A DNA stretch of 64,000 bases, from assembly GCA_036023115.1 (NCBI GenBank), contig JAYKKT010000048.1, positions 5,480,001-5,544,000 on the forward strand, written 5' to 3'. The notes under the pieces were generated by a model, which made no database searches, was not told the DNA's origin, and saw nothing but the letters and a program-made list of their open reading frames with translations. Of this stretch, positions 11,844 through 23,640 are shown one piece after another; positions within the stretch are counted from its first letter, which is position 1; the number at the start of each line of letters is the position of its first letter. Origin of the DNA: Brasenia schreberi (lineage: Eukaryota > Streptophyta > Magnoliopsida > Nymphaeales > Cabombaceae). The position numbers were made by a program, and so were the translations under genes.

Positions 11844-14185
11844 CATTCTTAATGTAATTATATATGGTTTTTGTTAGTATGATACGCAATGGATAGTCTA
11901 TAAGTAAGCACATTGGTTAAAATAATAAAAATACATATTTAATCTAAAACATATTGTTTAAAATAATGAATGTTAAATATTTATTATGCCAGCATTGTAC
12001 CATGATACCATTAGGACCCCAGGCGAGTTCCATGTGAACTCGCCAATCCTTCAGCTAGCCTTTCGGGTCGGGTTTCATCTCCACAATTGAGATTTATTTA
12101 TCCATCATCGGGTTGCTGTCATCCGACTTCCCTGATTCGTGGGTTCAGCCACCCTGGTCTGATGGGCTGCTTCCTTGATTGGGAAACTAAGATTGCGAAG
12201 TTCCACATTATATATATTAATTGTTTTAATGAGATCAATCTTCAATCAGTTAGGGTGCAATTTTGGTTTTCATATTTCTTAGTTCTTCGCCATCTCAACA
12301 AGTAAAAAAATAAAAATTTCCCTAGCTATGGCTGCAAATAATGGAAATAATCTCTTTTTTCTTTCCTTTACGTTTTGGTCTTCTTCGACGAGTTAAGGAT
12401 GAAACTGTGAGGTGAATATTCCGCTTTAGTTATTTAAAAAAGGAAAATATATCCCAACGTTCCCTTTTTCTTTTCACTTTCTGAAACTGATTTTCTTTTG
12501 AGTTAAAGGTGGTGATTTGGTAAAAACATTTTATTTTATTTCTTTTCTTTTAGACACAAAGTTTGCCCAATGTCGCAATGGTACATTAAATGCCGAATAT
12601 AGACATTCGGTGTGGAAAGGAAGAGTGCTGTATGGAGGTGAAATGTCGAATGTAAGCATTCGATGTAAAAAGGCTAAAATGATGGGAACTGGACAGTTAG
12701 AACCCATTCAATAGTCTAATGTCAAAGGTTCAAAACATTAAATCACTAACTTTATCTATATGCAATGCCAAAGGCTAAAATGATGGGAATGAGTCCATAA
12801 TCCAAATGCAACTCCAAATCGAGCTAGCCAACACCGGGTGAATAAAAACACTTACTTTATCTATATAAATCAGTAAACACCTTCAGAACATTAAAAGCCC
12901 ATGAACATTATGAAGATTTGGGATAAGCTTGTTTAGATTTCAGTCACGCACAAAGACCACGAGCTTTGGTTTAAAGAGTATAACCTTTTACCCAAGAAAG
13001 AAGCGAGTATAAGTAAACGAATGGGTATCACAAGGCAGACACGGATCAATTACATCACAAGAGGCATGCAGGCGGAGCAACCACTCTTCGTCAAGTTGGT
13101 GGCCTACTCTACCTCCAACATGACTGGTGGGTCTAACAAGAGGGTGCCGATCGAAGAGGGTCCGGCAAAGCAAACCTCCATTAAATGAAGGTAATTCTTT
13201 TTTAGGCACTCTCTAGGTATATATAATAAGAAGCCCACATTCACACTCAAGGTGTGGACTATGAATCAAGTGGGTTTACAGCTTGAGGAGAGAAGTGACC
13301 TAAGCCATTGGGAAGAGAGGTTAAAGATGGATTAACACATTTGAAGTGCAGTTGGCTGAGCACTGCAAGCACACCACAAAAGATCATTCAGGAAGACTTT
13401 AACCTACCTATCAGGGTCTTCTGGAGGGCTCCAACATCTTTACACCATTTTGTTTTTCTGTTAAATTTGTTCCTTTTGTGAAATTGAAAGCACCATTAGT
13501 TCTGAGAGAGATAGAGAGACAGAGCAGTTCACATGTTTATGCAACTTATTTTTGTAAAGCAACCTTATCACATATGTTCATTATTGGCCATCCATCCGTT
13601 ATCTATGGTGGAAGTTACTGAAATGGTATGTAACAACAGTCAGTTATGGATGAGCTTCATAACCGATCGAATAAGGGCTCCAAAGAGGAAAGCCCAGCTA
13701 ATGAATCTGGGGGGTGGAGTAGATGCTGTACTATTAATACAGAGCAACACACAATGATAAAAAAATATAGAGAAACATATAAATACAGAGAAACTCTGAA
13801 AACCCTTTGAGGGAAAATCGACTGCGAGGAAACCTCAAAACAAAATACCTGTTCTTTATGTCCTTCATCCTAGATCATTTGAGCTGCACAACAATAAAGA
13901 AGGCTATTAAAACATTGTCAGAAACACCAAATAAGCCCACCGGAGTACAACAATGGCATTAGGCCCTCGTTCATCCTACAAAACAGGTATGCAGTTAGTT
14001 TTTTGTTGTAAAAGGGGAGAAGGAAAGAAATAAAAGCTTATATAGAGAAGAAAGGGAAAAAAACACCCTTACCGAAAAACTGTCGAAAATCACACATTGT
14101 GGCTTAAGACAATCGAAAAACAAATTGGCCAAACAACCGAAAAAGAATATTGAACTGGCAAAAGAGAAGAACCTTGACAACCGGA
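11844..14185. other. Intergenic DNA without recognisable genes
   Basis: Short open frames occur on both strands, but none has family resemblance, splice structure or repeated support. A somewhat GC-richer patch lies at 13,000-13,300; I do not recognise it. Confidence 0.4.
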
Positions 14186-14298
14186 GGCCAACCAAGGGGA
14201 AAGACCCTAGCGGACTAAGGCCAACTGAAAGGAAAGAATCAGGCAGTTAGAGGCCAACTAGAGGGAAAGACTTAGGCAGCCGCAGGCTAGCCAAAAGC
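14186..14298. repeat. 33-bp minisatellite, about 3.4 units
   Basis: Units begin ggccaac/ggctagcc at 14186, 14219, 14252 and 14285, exactly 33 bp apart. They share 'ggaaaga' and 'aggcag' blocks with moderate divergence. The period is a multiple of three, but no open frame runs through it. Confidence 0.8.
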
Positions 14299-17169
14299 GG
14301 AACTCCAGGAGGAGGAGAGGTGGAGAGCCTCCTCCCTGCTTGGATCTCCCTCTCTCTCTCATTGGTTGTAATTAAGGGGCAAATGTCTCCTCCCTATTGA
14401 TGTAATAGCTAGTTAATATGTTGCCAAATTTCATTTCATTAAATGTCTTCTATGTGTTTGATTTTCAGTTTCTTCTACCCCTCTATACACTATAATCTCT
14501 TATATCTCCTAATTTCCTCAATGCTTAAGCTATGATTATACTTTACTTTATTTCCTTCAGTCGTTTATTTTTAAATTGCTGTGATTGATATTTAAATTTT
14601 GGATGAAATGCATTCATGTATGTTCTAAATACGAAAATCTATTTTCTATATCCTTCACCTGTCTGATGTTTTATTTTTAGTTTCGTTCTATCTACTCCAA
14701 ATGATCTAAAATTTTGTACACCTAATCCCCACATATGAGCCCACTTATAATAAAATTTTCAAGAATTTTAGGGCCATGCAGCCATGTAAATAAAACTGGG
14801 TAAAATCAGATAAATGTAGAATCGAATCTGTACAATCTATGTTTCCTGTAATAAAGGCTGGGTTATCATCCCATAACTTTGTCTGCAGTGATTCAATTTT
14901 ATTGAAATTGGTTTCATTAAAAAATTGATATCTACAACTTTTTAACAAGATCACAAAGATCGAAGATCTGTGCACTGAGATACAATAATTTTTCTAAACC
15001 TCTATATTTCTATCACAAATCAACCTTAAACGTCTGAGTAGAGTCAAATGTTTGATTTAATTATGCACATTTACAGTACCAAAAATTAGAATAAAAATTA
15101 TTTCTGAATCTTCATACTTGTTTCTCACTATAAAATTTTCACGATTTTTGGAGACTCGGAAGGTATCCAGAAAAATTTAGGAAAAAGTTCTGAAAATAGA
15201 ACTAGTTTATGTTTTTCAGAACTTTGAAATATTTCCTTTCAAGACCTAGGTTCACGAATTTGATTAAGTAATTTGGATTTGAAAGTGGATTTTGAAAATA
15301 TATCTAATTCAAACCAATTCTCAAAGTGTTTAGGCTGACCCTAAGTCGAATAGATCTCACTTCCCTACAATCGCTTTAGAAGTTATAATACAACTTTGCT
15401 AGTTTAAGTAAAACTAGCTGGCACGCTTGCGCACGACGTAGTGTGTGAAAACTTATTTCAAATCTCTACATAGACTTTGGAGTAAATTTTCACATCTACA
15501 TGGATGAAAATAGATAGAGATATGATTGACGAAAAGAGAACCTAAGGCCATCTTGAACACAAAATTTTAGTGTCAAGTGTAGAAAATGTCTCACATTAAT
15601 TGATTGTTAATATTTTTCTATTTTTTCAGTCAAATATCACGATGATCTTCGTTTCATTGGAGATATTCTGAAAGGTTCTTTCTGATGCTATATTATATGC
15701 TTATTTTAGATAAATATGGATAGAGATATAAACTTGCAAATATGGTTCGATATTGATACCGAAAAGTGTTGAAGACGAGAGAAATTTGTAAGGCATGGAT
15801 GATTTGTGCATGTTAGGTGTAGGGAATTTGAATTAGGTTGACTTTGTGCCGTGGCCTTGTACCATGATTAGAACATTGTATGTATATGCATGTATAATGC
15901 ATTAAATTTCGGTTTAACATGCACAAAGAATACTTCAACATGTGTATATATGGGGGTTATTTTCTATAGATATCATGTATTTAAAACTTTATTGTTCATA
16001 AAAATACACATGGATTACTGAAAATCGTGAGAAATGTTATGGGAAGAGTTCCTTTGCTTTTGGTTCCTATCTTTGTACATAAAAGTCTCTACAATCCCAT
16101 CTATTTAGGAAAACAATATTTGCTTTTGTTTACATAAGTAAATTAATTGTTAACTTTACATTTATACTTTATGTAATTAAATAAATTATAAATATCTGAA
16201 CTTCATTTAGTTTGGTTTGATTATCTTGACCTAACCCGAGTTTGATCAAACTACGTTCAACCCACTTGACAATGACTAAGAGAGTGAACCTAAATGAAGT
16301 CATATTCGATGCACTATGCCTTGGCTCAAATAAAGTCGATTCAACCCCAAGTTCAACCCTTTTCCCCCTAACTTGACTCAACCCCCACTTAAGGCTAGTA
16401 GACCTACATAAGCCACTCGATTTTGATCCCTGTTTGGATGCTTATTCAAGTCAATTCATTTAACTCAAGAACCAAGACCTTGTTTGACCCACCTTGGTTG
16501 TCTGAAATGTTATGGATGGTTCACGAAATTGGCATGGTACCTTAGAGTTGAATCAAGTCAAGATCAAGGGGGCTTGGGGCGCTCTATCCTGGGTTCACCC
16601 AAATAGGCAGTTGGTCCAGCTCATCAAGACAAATGGAGATCCACCTTTGCTGGAATTTTCAAAGATAAGGATGTTCCAGTTTTTTTCTCTAATTTTTAGG
16701 GAACATTTACCATTTATTTTTATCTCTTTTGGGCAATAAACAAAAACTATAAATAGGGCACCAACCCTCATTGTAATCTCCATCTCTCAAGAATCACTCA
16801 AGAGTTGGCTTGTGTCCATCGACTTCTCCCCTTCCCATATTTTCTTTGATGCAAGTTGTGAGAGATTAAGACAAAGAGGGGTGACTGATTTTTTTTTGTG
16901 ATCGAAAGAGGTATCAAAATCACAATCCTATATTAATTTATTTTCTTAAGTAGATTGAATGCATAATACATACTAGTTGATTTTTGCTATTCCTTTTATT
17001 CATTATATTAGTTTCTTAATTCATCCTTCATATTAGTTACATGCATAAATAGGGATCGAGAACATTAGTATTTGGGGCATATTATTTTTGGTAGCCTTAT
17101 TGTTTATTATTTTCAGCATCCTTAAAGCAAATTGACTTTGGTAATTCCATAGCATATTTAAAATCATAT
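14299..17169. other. AT-rich intergenic DNA with an LTR-like promoter patch
   Basis: No gene is supported. The motif ctataaatagggca at 16747-16760 is followed at 16909 by 'ggtatcaaaatcac'. The latter weakly resembles the plant initiator-Met primer-binding site, so an LTR boundary is possible but unproven. Confidence 0.35.
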
Positions 17170-17480
17170 TCCACATTGCATATTAATTAATCTTGGTTGT
17201 TAAATATTTTTACAAATTATTTAATCTTGCTAGGTATTCTTGCATATTAATTAATCATGCATCTTATAGTGCATGTTGATTAATCTTGGTTGTTAAATAT
17301 TTTTGCAAATTAGTTAATCTTGCATGTTGATTTTGTACATTAGGAATTCTTGCATAATTAATTAATCGTGCATCTTGGATATGATTTGATGTTGTTTGTT
17401 AGATATTTTTGCATCGTAGATATTTTTCCATATTAGGTATCCTTGCATGTTAGGTATTTCTGAACATTAGAAATTATTGA
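17170..17480. repeat. Degenerate tandem repeat of about 90-110 bp
   Basis: A 52-bp segment beginning gcatattaattaatcttgg at 17179 recurs at 17271 (period 92) with few changes. 'taggtattcttgcatattaa' at 17231 recurs in diverged form at 17341 (period 110). Shorter versions of the TTGCATATTAGT motif continue to about 17,960. Confidence 0.65.
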
Positions 17481-18189
17481 GCAGACATGCATATTGATCC
17501 TGCATAATCATGCACATTCGGTCTTCTTGCATAATCAAGCACATTAGGTCTTGTTGCAAAATCATATTCTTGCATAGTTTAACATATTATTTTCTGTATA
17601 CTTAGTTTCTGCATATTAGTTTCCTTCATGCTTAGTTTTCTTGCACGTTTAATCTTCTTGATTTTATTAGTCTCTTAGATGTTTAATTCCTTGCATAATA
17701 ATTTGATCCATAGTGTATTAGTCTATTTCATACCCATTGTAATTACATCAATCTTATTCACTGAATATTAACTTCGTTCACTGTATATTGACTTCGGCCA
17801 TTACATATTAGTTGTTAATTGCATATTAGTTGGACTTATGTCACATTGACTTTGTTCACTGTAACACTTTTGAATAAAACTTGTTATATCAACCTTGGTA
17901 ATTTCGTGCATATCAATCCTATCAATGCTCATGCCACATTAATTTCATTAAAATACCATGCACATTAATTTAATTGAGTTTCATCGCATGATAGTGTTAC
18001 TGCATCATTTTTATTAGTTTCTTTAGTTTAAGTGGCTTTGCAAAACTCCTATTAGAAGTATATATTAGCTTAGTGAAACCCCCTTGGAATAAAACCTAAT
18101 AGCTTGCTGCCCAATCTAACAGATTTAACCCCTTAGTGATAGACTTATCCAAGATCCCAATCACCCTAAGTCAAAACCACAAAAATATA

Positions 18190-18760
18190 GTTGATGAATC
18201 AAAGCAATGTGGTTATTCTACCTAAAATTGATGATCTTCCTTCAGATCCTATGCTGCGTCCTAATATTATAAATTAATCCTAATGTTAGGATGAAAATTC
18301 AAAGGTGGTATGTATTAAAAGGTCCCTATCAACCGTGTGGTAATAACTTTCCTTGGATAGTGGATGGAGACCAAAGACATAGATTCATTAGATCATGGTT
18401 CAACGAATACCCTACCTGGCTTGAGAATAATATAACAAAACATGCTGCATTTTGCTTATATCGTTATCTTTTCAAAGGAACTCCAAGTAACAAGGAGATG
18501 GTGATGCATTTGTGACTCGTTGGTTTAGAAATTGGAAGAAGAAGGAGAAAACTAATGGACATATGAGAGAACAAAATAGCCTTCATTGGTATATTGTTAA
18601 TTAAGAGTCCTCTTTGAAATTGAATGGGTGATGAGTTAGTGAATGATTGCTTAGTAACTTACATTGAAAATGATATATTCAGAACAATTCACAATGAGGT
18701 CATCTTGCAAAGGCTTGAAGGTATGAAAACTCAAAGGAGAATTTTATAAATCAAGCATAT
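18190..18760 (+). pseudogene. hAT-type TTF zinc-finger transposase relic (N-terminal part)
   Basis: The frame gives 'KGPYQP', 'RFIRSWFNEYPTWLE', 'AAFCLYRYLFK', then after a shift 'FVTRWFRNWKK'. These match in order the TTF-type zinc-finger domain that precedes DUF4371 in hAT-like transposase proteins of plants. An upstream 'DLPSDPMLRPNI' is also typical. The first Cys-containing motif is partly replaced, stops and a frameshift are present, and the downstream catalytic and dimerisation regions are not seen. Confidence 0.6.
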
Positions 18761-18789
18761 TTTGTTTAATATTTTAATATTTAGTGAAG

Positions 18790-20110
18790 TTGGTGCACCT
18801 CACCGACAATCCTGGCTCTGCCGCCGTACGCTGTTTTGCATTCACCTCAACTAGAGATATGTCTCTTTTGTCTTTGAGGGTATAGGTTTGACCTTCTTAG
18901 GTAAGATACAACTTTATCTAAGCGAAATTCCAAAAGACTCCACTAGAACCCTTCAACAATTGCACACCCAACATAACATCTACTCCATTCACGGGAATGG
19001 GGTACAAAAAAAACCACCTTAGTATTCAAGCCTTACATATAGAGAACAACATTATTTCAAAAGATGTACCTCATGGTACCCCCATTACCAATTATGATAT
19101 CAAATGTAGAAACTTCAGTTAAAAAACACAACTTTGTCAAGAAGTTCATATCCTAAGATGTATGTATAACCGGTATCGATCAAAATACCCACACTAATGC
19201 CATCAATGGAGCCAATGAAACTGACTGAATTAATGTAAGAGTGCCTGTAGTGACTCAGATCTTACTTCAAGATCTAGATCACATTTGAAGACCTAAAGAT
19301 CCAATTCTAGTCCAAATAAAGTTATCTGAAGACAACTAGAACCACCGACTCTTGGCAAATTGAGGCACCCAGGTTCCTATTCAAGAAACCAGCTACAATA
19401 TTCACCAAAACTCGCATATTGCAGCCATATTGGAGAAGATTAAAGAGCTCACCACTTGTCAGTCAACACCTTTGGCTGCTCAAAAGGATGACTAATAAGT
19501 TGCTCCGCCAGTTGTTTGACTATAGCTGCAGAAAAGTCAAGTTTATGACAAATATGACCATGAGTTGGAAAATTTTGCCTATTCAGAGACCGTTGATCGT
19601 GAATTTGATGAAGAAACCTGCTCTTGTCTTTAAGATCAAATTCTAGTTGTTTGAAGGACATTGAAGTGGCAGGGCCCCCATCACCTCTACCACAAAGTTA
19701 AGAAGTGAGCCGCCTAAATTCTTATGCTTCTTTTTTAGATCAGAATTCTACCCAAACATTCAAAATTCATCGGAATTGGTGAAGATAACAGGAAAATTAG
19801 AAAAAAAAAATCCAACAATAGATCTCAACATCTATTTTTTGATGAATCACGTCTACTAAAATTGGAGTTTTCTATGATGGGTCATGTCCCAAAAACTGAG
19901 ACCCTAGCAGAAAGCCTAATAGCCAAGTTGATCAAATTTGGTTGGAGAAAATTTTGTCGAAGAGCCTAATAGAAGTAAGATCAGATTATTTATAGAATTT
20001 AAATTTGGTAATTAGTCATGTTTGAGGAGAGATGCATGGTGGGATGTTGTCGTCAAATCTTACTTCAAGATCTATATCAGATTTGAACAGCTAAAGATCC
20101 AAATCCACAT
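18790..20110 (-). pseudogene. Ty3/gypsy gag-protease relic
   Basis: On the minus strand 'ILIDTGYTYILGYELL' (near 19,130-19,210) matches the retropepsin active site of plant Ty3/gypsy polyproteins, where DTG is the catalytic triad. Upstream (19,400-20,000) is low-complexity coding-like sequence in the position of gag, with stops. A short direct repeat, 'cttacttcaagatct', occurs at about 19,262 and 20,060. No reverse transcriptase follows. Confidence 0.5.
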
Positions 20111-20305
20111 TCAATATCCAAAGTTCAATGGAAATCCACAATCCAATTCATATTGAGTTTCTCAAATGCAAATGAAGACAGAATTTAATTGAAAAAAGAG
20201 TTCAACTATCCATGTTTAGATAAAGACAGTTCAAGAGTTTATTTGAACAAGGATGCCACCATTTGAAGACAAAGTTATTTTAAGATAATTAGAGTGTTTA
20301 TCTTA

Positions 20306-22089
20306 ATTATGTTAGATGCATCAAGGACTAGGATGACAAAAATCTAATTATGTTAGATGCATCAAGGACGAGGATGAAAAAACTAAAGATAGCTAGGGCT
20401 AGAGATAAGAAAACTAAAGATATTAATTATGTTAGATGCATCAAGGATGAGGATGAAAAAATTCTAGCAGCAAATGATGATATAAGAAATAGATGGAAAA
20501 ACTATTTTTATAAGCTTTTTAATGAAAATAAATATGTTAGTATTAGCTTAGGAGAGTTAGCCAAATCAGAAAAGTATATAAACCACAATTTCTATCGACG
20601 TATTCAAAAAAATAAAGTCAAAGAGGCTCTTAAACATATGAAGGGTGGTAAATCGGTAGGACCAGATAATATTCCTATAGAAGTTTAGAAAATACTAGGA
20701 GAAACAGGAATCACTTGGCTCACAAGACTATTTAAATGAAATATAAAAAACTAAAAGATGCTCGAGGAATGGAGAGCAAGTACACTTATACCCATATATA
20801 AGAACAAGGAAGACATTCAAAATTTTTTAATTATCGAGGTATCAAGCTAATGAGCCATACTATGAAATTATGGGAAAGAATTATCGAATGTAGGTTAAGA
20901 CAAATATCAAGTACAATACAGAGCCAATTTGGATTCATGCCAGGCAGATTTACTGTTGAAGCGATTCACCTTTTGAAACGTCTTATGGAACATTTTAGAG
21001 CAAAAAAGAAAGACATTCACATGATATTTATTGATATAGAAAAAGCTTATGATAGGGTACCAAGGGAGGTTCTTTGGAGAACTTTAGAAAAAAGAGGTAT
21101 CCCATTGACATACATTAACCTTATAAGAGACATGTATGATGGTGCAAAACATGTGTGAGGACTCATGAAGGAATGACAGACTTCATTGAAGTTAATATTG
21201 GGTTACATCAAGGATCAACTTTAAGTCCATACTTATTTATAATGGTGATTGATGAGTTAACAAAACCTATTCAAGATGAAGTGCCTTGGTGTATGTTATT
21301 TGGAAATGACATTGTGTTAGTGGAAGAGTCTAAGAAAAAAGTTAACAGAAAATTGGAACTATGGAGAGAAGCATTAGAAAGCAAAGGCCTTCGACTTAGT
21401 AGAACAAAGACAGAATATATGGAATGTAAGTTTTGATCATTTGGTTACTTCATAGGACATAGAAATTAAAATTGGCACACATTGCATCCCCCAAAAGGAA
21501 AGTTTTAAATACCTAGGGTCAATTTTTGAGAGTGATGGAATAATTGATGGAGATGTTACGCATATAATTAATGTTGGTTGGTTAAAATGGAGAGGAGCAT
21601 CATGTATTCTTTGTGATAAGAATATACCATTAAAGTTAAAAGGTAAATATTATAGAGCAGCAATTAGACCTGCCATGTTTTATGGTTCTCAGTGTTGGGC
21701 AATTAACCATCAACATTGTACAAAAAGATGCCTATGATAGAAATGAAGATGTTGAGATAGATGAGTGGTCATATGAGAAATGACCGTATAGATAATGAGG
21801 TTATTAGAAACAAATTAGGAGTGACACCAATAGAGGATAAAATGAGAGAATATCGTTTAAGATGGTTTGGACATATAGAAAGAAGATTAGAACAAGAACC
21901 TGTAATAAAGTATGAGAAACTAAATTTGGAAAGTTATTAAAAGAGGTAGAGGACGACCACAAAAGTGTTGAAAAGAAACAATAAAGAATGATCTAGCTTA
22001 TTGTGAGTTAACTGCTAACATGACACACGATAGGGATATGTGGAAACAAAGAATCCAGCCGACCCCATGGGAAAATGCTTAGTTATTGT
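20306..22089 (+). mobile_element. RTE-clade LINE copy 1, 5'-truncated, with 20-bp TSD
   Basis: The perfect direct repeat taattagagtgtttatctta flanks it at 20286-20305 and 22090-22109. The body aligns with the second half of the copy at 23,641-26,043: 'GPDNIPIEV', 'SQFGFMPGR', '[14 protein letters not shown]', 'GLHQGSTLSPYLF' and the 'CNKNIPLKLKGKY' region. It ends in the shared 3' terminus with a short TTG-type tail. The catalytic FADD reads FGND here (about 21,300), and several stops and frameshifts are present. The first 120 bp contain three copies of a 24-bp block (20304, 20346, 20424). Confidence 0.92.
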
Positions 22090-22160
22090 TAATTAGAGTG
22101 TTTATCTTATTTAGGTTTTCTATTTTAATAGGGGTCTACTCATACCAAATGTAAATGAGT

Positions 22161-22170
22161 CTATAAATAG
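22161..22170 (+). promoter_or_regulatory. TATA box of a probable LTR remnant
   Basis: The motif ctataaatag lies in sequence whose left part (about 20,220-20,305) was split off by LINE copy 1. The surrounding 'taggttttctattttaatagg' style is typical of plant LTRs. No matching second LTR was found. Confidence 0.35.
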
Positions 22171-22559
22171 ACTCCATCTCCTATAATTCGTTAAGTATGG
22201 AATTATTGGATTGATTTTCTTTCCTATTGGCTTTTCGGCCTGTGGCCATTGATCTCTTCCTAGGTAGTTGTCATGTCCCCTAGAGCTATGCCATCTCTTT
22301 CTCTTTCTCTCTTTATAGCTCTTAACAATTCTCTACCTTGCGCCATCTATTGTTCTACTGCAAGCTGGTGCGACTACTCTCTTTTTAGTTAGTCGATTAG
22401 ATATCATCTCTTGCTACTGTGAAACCACCTAGATGATCACCATGATTTTCGATTGGCTATCATTAAGTTAGATGGGGTTTTAGAAGAATTCATCTGCCAA
22501 AAGGCTTCACATATTTCAATGATTTTCTATTGGTTTCTTGGAGAAAATTTCCAAGGCAA

Positions 22560-23600
22560 CTTCAGAAGTGGCTATGACCTCACCTCACTTAACAGTGTTG
22601 GTTGAAATGTGTTGTGGCTTAGAGTCCGATGATTGTAAGAAATGGGATATCTACTTTTTGCTGTAATGTTGTCATCCTTCGTAACAGATTGCAGCGTCGA
22701 GCTAATCTTCACTTTCTTTAATTAGTCCATGAACTTTAACCACTTCATCTTTCCCTATGGCATGATGACACCAAGAATCTTGGATGTAGTTGATATTATT
22801 GATCTACCCATCGTTGGGAATATGGCCTCTCTTGTGAGTAAAAAGCAACAATTCCAAAAATTACATTCAACAAAGGTACTTCTTACTACACGGTCTTCAT
22901 GCAAGCAAATATGCGGCTCAACTGGCAGGTAAAGAAGCTTAGTACTATGCGTTTCTTCTTTATTGGATATGTTTCTACTTCATTTTAACCTCTTTATCTT
23001 ACATATGTTGCCACCATTACGTTGGAAGAATCCAGTTCTCTCACCTCTTTGTTCTTAGGGATGTACTCCATTTACAAGGCATTAACCGACACTATCATGG
23101 GTGAATCGATCTAAATTATTTAAGGTCCATTGTAGACTCTATAATTGTGGGTTTCCCCAATTTGACTTTTTAGATCTTTCCAATTCTGCCATACCCCCTT
23201 AGGCTGTTGGCAACTTTCTTGCTGAAGTCCTGCAAACCAATATATTGGCAGTCAACAATTTCTTGAAAATCTTTGCCATTAAGTCAAAGAAGTTGTTGAT
23301 TTCTTTTTGCTTTACTTTAGTGCTGTCTGTGTAGAAAGAACTTGACTTTCATGGATTAGGAAATCATATGGTCACCAAATTCTAACCTTAATTGGCCCCA
23401 CATTCTTCTTTATCATTCAGTCTCATGCTCAAACCATGGAGGATTACTTCTCCTCTTGTCTCACCTAGCAATTTGGCCTCATACAAGATAATTGGAAACT
23501 CTGGAACACCAGCAATTCCTCTATGTCTAGTATGGACAAGATTGTATAGCAAGGAGGCCTGAAGGTCTCAATGGTTTATTAACTCCTCTAACACCGCTTG
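22560..23600 (+). pseudogene. Possible plant mobile domain (PMD) relic
   Basis: The stretch 'FIFPYGMMTPRILDVVDI' then 'IDLPIVGN' (22,735-22,820) resembles the start of the transposon-associated plant mobile domain (MTP-LLDVAAITGLP--G). Later segments near 23,030-23,260 fit its 'LGSLY' and hydrophobic middle part loosely. Stops and shifts abound. This is inference from motif order only. Confidence 0.3.
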
Positions 23601-23640
23601 GTGATCCAAATTTTTTATTTTGTTCGCTAGAGAGTATGTC

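Noticed and set aside
12988..13209. 73-codon minus-strand open frame in a GC-richer patch
   Set aside because: No domain, no splice context and no repeated support.
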